A stretch of DNA of 64,000 nt, taken from the NCBI GenBank assembly GCA_018402085.1, contig JAGYJM010000002.1, positions 930,001 to 994,000 on the forward strand, written 5' to 3'. Positions 43,883-54,500 of this stretch are shown here, one piece after another (the stretch's first letter is position 1; the number at the start of each line of letters is the position of its first letter). The notes beneath the pieces are model-generated. The model saw only the letters and a list, made by a program, of their open reading frames with translations. It was not told where the DNA came from and searched no databases. The stretch comes from Flavobacteriales bacterium (lineage in GTDB: Bacteria; Bacteroidota; Bacteroidia; Flavobacteriales_D; Sanyastnellaceae). The translations under genes and the position numbers were made by a program.

Positions 43883-46427
43883 CTAATTTCCCCTTCTGAA
43901 AATCAGGGTGAAGGTGGCTCCGTCATCCGGTTTGCTTTCAACGTCGATACTGCCCCCCATTTGCTCCATTTGATTTTTTGTGATGAATAAACCAATTCCG
44001 CGCGAGTCTTTTGACTTATGAAAGGTTTGGTACAACTTGAATACTTTACTGCTCACAGCCTTTGAATCAAAGCCCGTGCCGTTATCACGGAATTGAACTT
44101 GCACTTTGTTGGCTTTTTCAACAGCATCTATCGTGATACTTAAGGGGCGGCTATCAGACCGGTATTTAATAGAATTACTGAAGAGATTCGTAAAAACACT
44201 GTCAACAAAGGCTTGAGAGCCTAAAACATGAATAGAGTTGTCAACCAAAATCTTAATGTTTCCTTCAATATTCACAATGGAGCCTCTGAATTGTTCGTGT
44301 AGTTTATGCAGTGCATCAAGTAGACATATAATGTCGTCAGGTTGCGTTGGGTCATTATTGATGGCAGCAATCTGACTCAAGTCTTTTATAGTTGTATCCA
44401 GTCCCTGGGTTGCATTATCTATCATTTTGAAGTACTGTGAGTCATAGATTTCAGGCTCCTGGTCTTTGATTAAATTGAGCAGCAGCAGCAGGTTGCTCGT
44501 ATGTGATCTGAGGTTATGGGATACAATTTGAGCGAAGCTGAGCAAGCGTTCATTTTGTGAACGGGTGATATTCAGAATATCATTCAGTTCTTTCTCTGCG
44601 AGCTTTTGCTTGCTGATATCGGTAGCCACCAGGAAGAACCGCTCATTATGACCCGATTTGAAGTATCGGCTGGTACCTAACAGTGTGGATACTGCTTCAT
44701 TGCGATTATTGATAAAGGCGCATTCTCTGAGGTATTGCGGAGCATTGATAGTCAGTTCACGCAACACATTAGTTGCATTGAACGGACGATCATTTAGCCC
44801 TGTCTCATCACAAAAGGATTTCCAGGTTTCTTCGGGCAATGAGATCAGGGAGTTTCAGCCTTTGCAAAGCTACAGAAGGCTCGTATCCAAGCGCTTTTTG
44901 TGCTCCGATATTGAAGAAAACAACCTTGCTGTCATGATCCGCTTCAATTATGATGACTTGTTCGCTTGAATTAAGTCTGAGAATCTGACTTTCCAATTCA
45001 GATTGTGTCGCCTTGAGCTCAGAAATATCATTGAACTGTACGATGCATTGACTGGGGAGCCCTTCATTGCTTTCTACCGCACTGATTCCTACCATGCAGT
45101 AGCTGAGGTCACCATGTTGATGCACAATATTCACGGTGTTTTTGTACTCTTCTGTTTGTCCGGCCTCAAACTCCTTTAAAGCACGTCTCACTTCGGTTCT
45201 GCTCTGACTTTCGATGAAGTCTGTGATCGGGCTGCCGATAAGCTCAGCTCTTTTACAACCCGTCAGTGCAGCAAGTTTCTCATTGGCATGAATAATCTGA
45301 CCTTGTAAATTGATCAGGGCATTTCCATTGGGTGCATTGTCGAACGTGCTTCTGAATTGTTCTGTACTTTCATGGAGTTTGAGCAACGTTTTTTTCTGTT
45401 TGTCGATATCCTGAAACACTCCGTGCACCGCGACGCATTTTCCATTTTTGATGCTCGGTATGCCGATGGCTCTTACCCAGCGTTCATTGCCCTTCGCCGT
45501 AATGATCTGAAGTTCTTCGTCATAGGGTTCGCCATTGGTCAATGCTCGTTCAAAAACTTCCCTGATCCGGTCTCTGGAGTACCCCGGTTTGTAGAAGTGG
45601 ATACCGTCCTCTACTTTAACCGGTGCTTCAGTTTCTATTTCATGAATCTCACGGGTCAATTCGCTCCATTCGACCATATTGGTTTCGAGGTTGGCTTCCC
45701 ACGAACCGATTCGAGCGACTTTATTGGTTTGTTCAAGGCGCTTTTTATAACTGGCCAGAAGCAGCTCATTGTTTTTGCGTTCGGTAATATCCTGGTGTGA
45801 GCCTGCCATCCATTCGGGTTGGCCATCTTTGGTGTAGGTGATCGTTTTTCCAATATCCACAACCCAAACCCAATGTCCGCTTTTATGCCGCATTCGCGCT
45901 TCACAGACATACTGCTGCGTTTTTCCAGTCCAGTAATCGTTCAGTAATTTACCTGACACTTCAAGGTCGTTCGGGTGTGCGAAGCTCATCCAGGTGTCAA
46001 TGGATATCGGTTGCAGTTCTTCGAGGCTATATCCTATAATCTCTGCCCACCTTTCGTTAAAGACGGTTTCTCCTGTTTGAACGTTCCACTCCCAGGTGCC
46101 AAGCCCCGTTGACCGGGATATATCATCAAGTCGATCAAAGTCGTTATTCAGCTTTCGAAATCGCTGTTCAACCTCTGCCAGGTTGTAAAAGTACACAGTG
46201 AAAACGTCAGCTTTTTCGATGCGATAGGCCAACTTACAGGTATAACCAGATGCGTCAGTAGCTGAAAGAATACCCTCTTGCTCTTTGAGCAGGTCTTGCA
46301 AAGAAAACTCCGAAACGAAGTATGTGTCAGCCTTAGCTGATGATGGTCGGGGTGTGTTAAACACAACACCTTCGGCATCAATAAGTTGGCCGGTAGCCAG
46401 GTCAAATGTAGCTTTAGAAGATACCAA
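43883..46427 (-). pseudogene. Multi-PAS histidine kinase broken by a frameshift (and an upstream in-frame amber)
   Basis: The first part has four PAS regions (among them GTWEWNVQTGETVFNERWAEIIG, GSWEANLETNMVEWSELTREI, FDNAPNGNALINLQGQIIHAN and IIIEADHDSKVVFFNIGAQ). The second part continues the fourth PAS from LPEETWKSFCDETGLN, then a HisKA motif IVSHNLRSHTSNL, the HATPase N-box NLFSNSIKYR, RDNGTGFD and GIGLFITKNQ. The split is at about 44840, where one base too many changes the frame; restoring it gives a seamless PAS (NSLISLPEETW). At the other end the frame stays open upstream of the TTG at 46427 to a TAG at 46523, with protein-like sequence (LLSEAVYYLSSAFDSANG) and no ATG; a membrane-helix peptide in the same frame precedes the TAG. 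Confidence 0.75.
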
Positions 46428-46520
46428 GATGATCGCTTTAATGGCGCCGTTTGCTGAGTCAAAGGCTGATGAAAGATAGTAAACTGCTTCTGAAAGTAGT
46501 GTTGAGGCTGATAAATTCGA

Positions 46521-46610
46521 CTAGTCGTCAGAGCGCTTTGTCAAGTCATAGCGGTATTTGATGAAAAGTATGACAATCAAAATTGCCGCTGCTGCCCAGA
46601 TATATCCCAT
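46521..46610 (-). CDS. 29-codon single-helix peptide in frame with the kinase
   Basis: ATG to TAG, with one strong hydrophobic helix (WAAAAILIVILFIKY) and a basic/acidic tail (RYDLTKRSDD). After the TAG the same frame continues open for 32 codons into the kinase gene. It is either a tiny membrane protein or the lost N-terminal anchor of the kinase, cut off by a nonsense mutation or base-call error. I favour the latter weakly. Confidence 0.5.
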   Translation of the reverse strand: MGYIWAAAAILIVILFIKYRYDLTKRSDD

Positions 46611-46622
46611 TTCGTTCGTTTT

Positions 46623-46646
46623 GGATTCAGATTCTCAGCTGAATCC
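46623..46646. repeat. Inverted repeat upstream of the kinase peptide
   Basis: GGATTCAG and CTGAATCC arms separated by 8 bases, between the kinase region and the protease start. Confidence 0.5.
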
Positions 46647-46708
46647 GTTTCCGGCTTTAGCCTTAAAGCTAAGGGAAAATTCTATTTTTGGCTGAAATCA
46701 AAGCATCA

Positions 46709-48410
46709 ATGAGACTTTTTCTATCTATTGCGGCAACTCTAAGCTGTATCGTTGTTCATTCATCACAGCCCTTATCATGGCAGCTTCAGGGGGTCAGAGG
46801 CGCCGGTAGTTGAAGTTCAAAGCTATGACCACAATGAGTTGATGGAGGAGGCTGACCGCATGGCACAGCTTGAAGGTCGCGCCATGGATGGAAAGCTTCG
46901 TTTTGCTGATCTTGATTTTTTTGATGAAGCACTTACAGAGGAATTGCCAGACGGCACGATGCTTTCCCGGATGACCTTCTACAGTGAAGGTGCACGTGCG
47001 CTTTCGGTTTATTTTGATGATTTCCACCTGCCGGTGGGATGCGAACTTTACATTTATAATCGAGAAGGCACCTATTTCGAAGGCCCTTACACCTACCTTG
47101 AAAACAATGACCACCATCGCTTCATGACGAATGATATCTGGGGCGAATACCTGACCCTTGAGCTGGTCATGCCGCAAGGGGTCGTGGGAACGCCGCGACT
47201 TGATGTTATGGCGGTGGGCTATCTGTTCCAGTACGTAACCGATCCGTTGAACCCATCATCTGAAAGAGGTGGTTCTCAACCCTGTCAGGTCGATGTCAAC
47301 TGTCCGGAGGCACAAGACTGGCTTTGCCAAAAAGATGCGGTGACGCGTCTTCGAGTGACCGATGGGGGAGCATCGTTTGTGTGTTCTGGCGTCATGGTCA
47401 ATAACACTGCAGGAGATTGCCGTCAGTTGTTGTTAAGCGCACTGCACTGCGCAGACGGTGTAAGTGCAGCAGATCTTGCTTTTCTGCAGGTACGTTTTCA
47501 ATACGAGCGCTCGCAAGATGCCGAATGCGGACAAGGAAGTTTCGCCAGCAGTCGCAACCGCACCGGGGTCATTCGACTAGCTGATAGCAATGACAACAAT
47601 GGCGGTGGTTTTGACGGTTCTGATTTTATTCTTTTCGAGGTGGAAGATGATATCCCGGATGCCTGGAATCCTTACTTCGCAGGATGGGATGCACGCAACC
47701 TCAATAGCTCGTCGGGAGTGAGTATTCATCACCCTTCAGGCGACATCAAGAAGATATCAACGTACACCAGCACTCTTAGTAGTATCTCTCTCGGCGCACT
47801 GGGCGGTTCTCACTGGGAAGTTGAATGGGCACCCACAACCACAGATCACGGGGTGACCGAGCCGGGGTCGAGTGGGTCACCCATCTTCAGTAGCGAAAAA
47901 TTGATCATTGGAACATTAAGCGCCGGATTTTCTGCTTGTGAACCGGGAGGCTTGGGGAACGGAACCGGACCCAATGAACCCGATTATTACGGTAAGCTGA
48001 GCTGGCACTGGGACAACAACCCGAATCCGCAAAGTGAAAAATTGAAAAACTTTCTTGATCCGCTGAATGTCTTGGGCTCAGGTGCGGAGTTCTACTTCGG
48101 TGCATACCGTCCGTGCAATTCTGCGGCAAGTTGCGAAGCCGTTACGGTAGAAGAAAATATGTTGAGCCTCAAGACGGTTAAAGTTGCTCCTAACCCTACA
48201 GCCAGTGGCATTTCATTCCTCCGCGTAGATGAGCGCATTCAACTGCAGCAGTTGGAGATCTATGACGCGCAAGGGCGACTACTCTATCAGACGACCGTCA
48301 ATGGGCCGGTTCAGCAACTCGATTTTAGCGCGTACACAGAAGGAACCTACTACATTACAGTGAGAACTGCCCTCGGTGCAAGCTTTACACAGCGGTTGAT
48401 TAAGCTTTAA
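46709..48410 (+). pseudogene. T9SS-sorted trypsin-like serine protease with a frameshift in a G-run
   Basis: ATG at 46709 starts a signal peptide (RLFLSIAATLSCIVVHSSQP) which runs out of frame at GGGGG (46789-46793) and stops soon after. With four Gs the frame joins GSEAPVVEVQSYDHNELMEEAD and continues to the end of the gene. The rest is a pro-region, then a lysyl-endopeptidase-like trypsin domain (numbering from 46752: His232 in SALHCAD, Asp291 in GSDFILFEV, Ser374 in EPGSSGSPIF), and a C-terminal T9SS type A domain (VAPNPTASG, EGTYYITVRT, FTQRLIKL). It could be an indel error, inactivation, or slipped-strand phase variation; as read, no exported product is made. Confidence 0.8.
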
Positions 48411-48489
48411 TGCACCTAACATGCAACCTTTTCGATAGCTCTCACGATATCCTCAGTGAAAGCTTCTGAATACAATGGCAAAACGGGTG

Positions 48490-48497
48490 TACTTTTG
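48490..48497 (+). promoter_or_regulatory. Putative -7 box of the giant PKD protein gene (TACTTTTG)
   Basis: An exact TAnnTTTG match 22 bases before the TTG start. No well-placed TTG at -33. Confidence 0.4.
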
Positions 48498-48507
48498 CAC
48501 TCCTGAA

Positions 48508-48513
48508 AAGGAG
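48508..48513 (+). promoter_or_regulatory. Shine-Dalgarno site deciding a TTG start
   Basis: AAGGAG lies 5 bases upstream of TTG at 48519. Strong SD sites are rare in Bacteroidota, and this one supports the otherwise uncommon TTG start. Confidence 0.6.
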
Positions 48514-48518
48514 TTGCC

Positions 48519-51500
48519 TTGAATTTGATCAAACTACTGAAATACCGAATCATATTCTCCCTCATTTCTCTCTCCTATTGTGCGATCTTGACCGCGCAGT
48601 GTGAGGTAGATGCAGGCGGAAATGTATCAGTTTGTGCGGGGTCCACCGTCAGCCTTGGCGGTAATCCGACTATTGTGGCTGCCGGCAATGGAGCATCTGT
48701 GACGTGGGATAACGGCCTGGGGAACGGACTCAATCCAACAGTGTCGCCGAATTCTACAACCACCTACGTCGTTACGCTTACTGATAATGATGGCTGTCAA
48801 ACCACAGACGAAGTAACCGTTAGCGTTTTCAATCCGCCCGTTGCTGATTTCTCGTTCAACCCCTCCGGAGCATGCGCAGGACTCCCTGTTGATTTTACCA
48901 ATCTTTCATCAGGCACCGGACTGGAATACGACTGGAATTTCGGCAATCCGCAGAGTGGTGCGGCAAATACTTCTACGGAAACCAATCCCTCGCACGAGTT
49001 TGTAGCCCCGGGAAACGGTAACCAGAGTTTTGATGTCACCCTAACGGTAACGGATGCCAACGGATGCACCGATTCTGAGTCGGTCTCCGTGCCCGTCATT
49101 CAGTCTCCCGACCCTACGATCGAAGACGATGATATTTTTTCACCCTTTGTGATGTGCGGTACTTCGGGGCAAACAGCCTTCGATTTGACCATTGAAAACG
49201 CTTCGTCGACCACAGGCAGCAATACGAATTACACAGTCGATTGGGGTGACGGTTCACCTGCTTTCTCCGGCAATGATTTTACGTCACTCGATCACACGTA
49301 CAACTCGGCCGGGTTTTTTGACCTCACAGTTACCGTTGATGGTGACAACGGCTGCAGCAGCAGTGCCACTTACGAAGTATTTTCGGGTAGCAATCCGTCA
49401 ATTGGTTTGGCGAATCCAGGCTCTACTATTAATCTTTGCGCACCGAATGAGCTGACATTTCCGCTGACCAACTACGAAAATAATTCACCGGGCACCGAGT
49501 ATGTTGTGAACTTCTCAGACGGATCTCCACCACAAACTTTTGTGCATCCGCCTCCGCCGTCCATCAGTCATGTTTTTGACATTTCATCTTGTGGGTTTAC
49601 AACTACCGGTGGTATTCAGAATTCGTTTCAGGTACAGATTTCGGCGTCAAACCCTTGTGGACTCTCTTCTGCGACAATTGAGCCGATTCAAACCTCAAGC
49701 GCTCCAACAGCGGCGATGGATGTGTTCCCGGGTACAGAAGGCTGTGCAGGGGTGCCCTTCACTTTCTCGAACGTATCAACCAACGCTAACTTCAACAACA
49801 ACGGAGATTGCATCAGCCTGATGGAGGCCGAATGGAGTATTGCACCTGCTGCCGGCTGGACGGTTACCGGCGGTGCCCTTGATGATCCTGACAGCTTTAG
49901 TGCCGTGTTTGATCCGGGTACTTATACCATTACGATGGTAGGCTCAAACCCATGCGGAGATGATACAGTTGAGGTTGAGATTTGCGTTACTGAGCCCCCG
50001 GTAGCTGATTTTACAGCAGATCCGGTTGAGGGCTGTGCACCGCTGATTGTGCCCACGCAAAATTTCAGCTCTTCGCTTCAGAATTGTGACCAGGAAACGT
50101 ATTTATGGGAGGTAATTCCGAATCAGGGCTGGGGCTTCGTTTCAGGAAATGCATCTTCGATTGCCCCGGAGTTTCAGTTTACTCAGGCGGGCACGTACAC
50201 CATCCAATTATCGGTAACCAATGTGTGCGGCACAGATATCGTAACGCAGCAAATCACCGTCATTGAACCCCCTCAGGTTGATCTTGATCCTATTGCTGAC
50301 GCTTGCCAGGGTACGGTGATTAACCCCTCAGCCTTCGTTGATAATGGGGGAGGAGTCATCAATGATTATTCATGGACATTTCCGGGCGGTAGCCCGGGAA
50401 GTGCTAACGGGCCTGACCCGGGAACCGTTACTTACGACCAGACCGGAAACTTCAATGTTACGCTTGAAGTGACCAATGAGTGCGGAACAGCAACAGCCAC
50501 CGAGAGTTTCCTTGTAGACCCTACACCGCAGGTCAACCTCAATGCAGCTGAGGATGTCATTTGTGCAGGTGCATCGACTGTATTGACAGCATCCGGGGCA
50601 ACTTCTTATGACTGGGATCCTGCACCTGGCCTCCAGAATATCAACGGCAATACGGCTACTGCCGCTCCGGGAGCACAAACCACCTACACAGTCACGGGTT
50701 TTAGTCCTGCCGGATGCTCCAACACCGCACAGGTTACCGTAGACGTTACCCCCCAGCCGATTGTTTCGCCAGACGGGCCTTTCGAGACCTGCGCCGATGA
50801 GTGCGTTGAGCTGAGCGTAACCGTCAGTGGCGGTCAACCTCCTTACACGACCTATAGCTGGACTCCGGCCGGAGATCTCGATGATCCCACGTCTTCAACG
50901 CCAACGGCTTGTCCGGGACAACAGGATCAGGATTATCAGGTCACGGTTACAGACGCGAATGGATGCAGCGGCAGCGCCATTGTTCCGGTTACTGTTAATC
51001 CTCTACCTGTGGTGAATGCGGGTCCTGATGTGGTCTTCTGTGATCAGCCTCAGGGCGAACAGCTCAATCCGGTTACGCCCGGAGGTACGTGGAGCGGACC
51101 GAACGTAGACGCATCCGGCGTTTTCACGCCGAACGGCACCGGAGTATTCGACCTGACATACACCTTCACGGATGCTAACGGTTGCACCAATATCGACAAC
51201 GTTGAAGTGGAAGTCATCGCTCCGATTGTTGCTGATGCAGGACCTGACATTGCGTTCTGCCAGTCTTTGCAAGGTGAGCCACTGGTGGCCGCAACACCGG
51301 GCGGAAGCTGGAGCGGCACTGACGTGACCCCAGACGGCATTTTCACCCCCAACACCCCCGGAATCTACACCCTTACTTACACGCTCGGAGGAGGCTCTTG
51401 TTTATCTGAAGACCAGATAGAAGTGGAGGTTTACGATTTGCCTGTGCCTGATGCCGGAAATGACATCAGTATATGCGAAGGAGATGAGGTGGTGCTGGGT

Positions 51501-54500
51501 GCATCTACCTCGGGCGGTGCGGCTCCGTATGCTGTTGAGGCCTGGTCGAATGACCCGCAGATTGCTGATGTGAACGATCCTCAACCGATGGTGCAACCTG
51601 CAGGAACAACCACCTTTACCTGGAACGTTACCGACGCGAACGGTTGTGAAGCGAGCGATGAGGTTACCGTTGACGTTCTCGGTGCACCAGTGGTAGAAGC
51701 CGGCGACGACATTGCGCTTTGTAATCAGCCTATTCCGGAGCAGCTTGTTGGCTTTTCACCGATAGCGGGTGCCGGCGAAGACGGTACCTGGAGTGGTCCG
51801 AACATCGATGCATCCGGCGTTTTTACGCCGAATACCACCGGTGATTTCACGGTATTCTACACCTTTACCAATGTTGCCGGCTGTGCCAATACGGATTCGC
51901 TGGTCGTGACCGTGACGGATCCGAGCGATGCAGACACGGGCCCGGACTTATCCGCCTGCCTGAACGATGATGCCATTCAGCTGGCGGCAGGAGGGACGTG
52001 GACGGGCGACAACGTGACGCCATCCGGCGTTTTTACGCCGTCAGAAGCAGGAACATTTGACCTTGAATTCAGCATCGGAACGGGCACATGCCTCACGACT
52101 GACGACCTCAGCATCACCGTATTTGAGCTTCCTGATGTGAATGCCGGAGACGAGGCGTTCATCTGCGAAGCGTCAAGCATTCAGCTCAACGCGACGGCGG
52201 GTACACCCAATGGTGTGATCGAAAGCTACGCATGGAGTGGAGTAGCGATCGATGACCTTACACTTGCTGACCCCACCGTAACACCTCCATCTACTGAAGT
52301 GTACACCGTTTTGGTCACTGACAGCGAAGGCTGCACCGCTGAAGATGCGGTGACCGTGAACGTGAATGGCCTGCCTGTGGTAGAGGCGGGTGAAGACCTC
52401 GTTCTTTGTGACCAGCCTATTGCCGAAGTGCTGGAAGGCTTCTCGCCCTTGCCTGACATGAACTCAACAGGAGAGTGGACCGGCACCGGAATCAGTGACC
52501 CTGCCGGCGAATTCATTTCACCGGGAACCGGGAACTACACCTTGTACTACACCTTCACGGATATCGCCGGCTGCACAAATCTGGATTCGATAATGGTGGA
52601 AGTGATTGATCCGGTGATTGCTGATGCAGGTCCCGATCAGGAATACTGCCTCAACGCCGGTGAAGTGCAGCTTGCGGGCTATTCGCCTGTGAACAATGTG
52701 ACCTGGTCAGGTGACGGAATCACAGATCCGGAAGGCGGATTGTTCAGTCCGACTGACGCAGGTACAGGAACCTTCACGCTTACGATTGAATTCGGTAGCG
52801 GCACTTGCTTTACCTCTGACGAGGTGGATGTCACGGTGCTCCCGCTGCCGTTCATCACCACGACGGCTGACCCTGTTTTCTGTGGAAACGACGCTGCCGC
52901 TGACCTGGGGGTGTTCACTCCGGCAGGAGGTATCTGGGAAGGGCCGGGCATTGTTGATCAGGATCAGGGCATCTTTGACCCGGCTCTTGGCGAAGGCAGT
53001 TATGACGTCTTGTACTGGTATACCGATCCGATGACGGGATGCGCAGATACGAGTGAGGTGACCGTATCGGTTTCGCCCGTGCCGGTTGCCGACTTCACGC
53101 TTGCACCTGAAGGATGCACGAATGCGCCGGTGGATATTACCAACAACTCGACAGGGGCAGACAGCTTTGAGTGGGACTGGGGAGATGGCAATACCGACGT
53201 GGGGGAGACTCCTGTGTTCACCTATCCTGATGAGGGTGTCTTTACGGTTGAGCTAGTTGCAGAAAATAGCTTTGGATGTCGTGACAGCATCACACAGAGC
53301 AATGAAATCATTGACCCGCCGGCAGCTGCGCTGACCTTGACACCTGCTGAGGGCTGTGCGCCGCTTGAGGTAGGGTTCACCAATGAGAGTATAGGTCAGT
53401 ACCTGAGCTTCGAGTGGGACCTCGCAATCTCGTCTTCAGATCAGGAGACGCCCGCGGCCGAGATTTACCAGCAGGGAGACAGCATTGTAGAGTATGAGAT
53501 CAGCCTCACCGCAACGAACTACTGTGGGAGCGACATCGCAATAGACACCATAGTGGTTTTCCCGCAGCCGGTTGCCGGATTCGGAACGGATTACGACCAG
53601 TTCTGCAGCCCGTGGGATACGCAGATCAACAATACAAGTGTTGGTTTACCTGACACTTACGAGTGGGATTTCGGTGACGGGATCTTCAGCACTGAAGAAG
53701 AGCCCGGCTCGAACGTTTACACTACCGATGACGAGCCTACCGACTACACGATTACCCTTGTGGCAGAGAATGAGTGTGGGGTGGATACCTTTGCTTACAC
53801 CATTACGGTGCTTCCCAATACCGTGACCAGCTTCTTCAATACAAACGTTACGGAAGGTTGTGAGCCTTTGACGGTCGAGTTTACCGACTTCTCAGAGGGC
53901 GGTACCATTATTGCATACGACTTTGGCGATGATAACGTGAGCAACGAAGATAGTCCGACCCACACCTTTACAGAGGCCGGTACCTACACGATTTTCCAGT
54001 TTGTGAATAATGGCTGCAGCTTTGACACGGCGCAGGCGCAGATTACGGTTTTTGAAACCCCTGAGCTCGACTTTACTACTGACTTGCCGAACGTCTGCCA
54101 GAATCAGCCGGTACAATTCATCAACCTCAGTGAGAACGTCAATAATGTGGAATGGGATTTCGGAGACGGCACTACGACGGATTTGACAAATCCGATGCAC
54201 AACTTCGGTTCCGGAGGCACTTTTGACGTAACAATCAGCGCTACATCAGAGACCAACGAGTGTGAAGCGACGCTCACACAGCCGTTTACGGTATTTGCCG
54301 CTCCTGAAGCGGAATTTTCGATTGAAGAACAGGTGGGATGCAGTCCGTTTGTTGTTGACTTCAGCAATGAAACGACCGGAGGTAATTTCTACCAGTGGGA
54401 TTTCGGTGACGGGGAGACGGGCAACGGGCAAAACGAGAACCACACGTTCTTCAATGATACGGCTGAGCCCGTGTTGTACACCGTGACGATGGTCGCAGAA

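Noticed and set aside
46521-46523. Amber suppression or recoding at TAG in the kinase frame
   Set aside because: No suppressor tRNA or recoding signal is visible, and a nearby frameshift makes simple decay or base-call error more likely.
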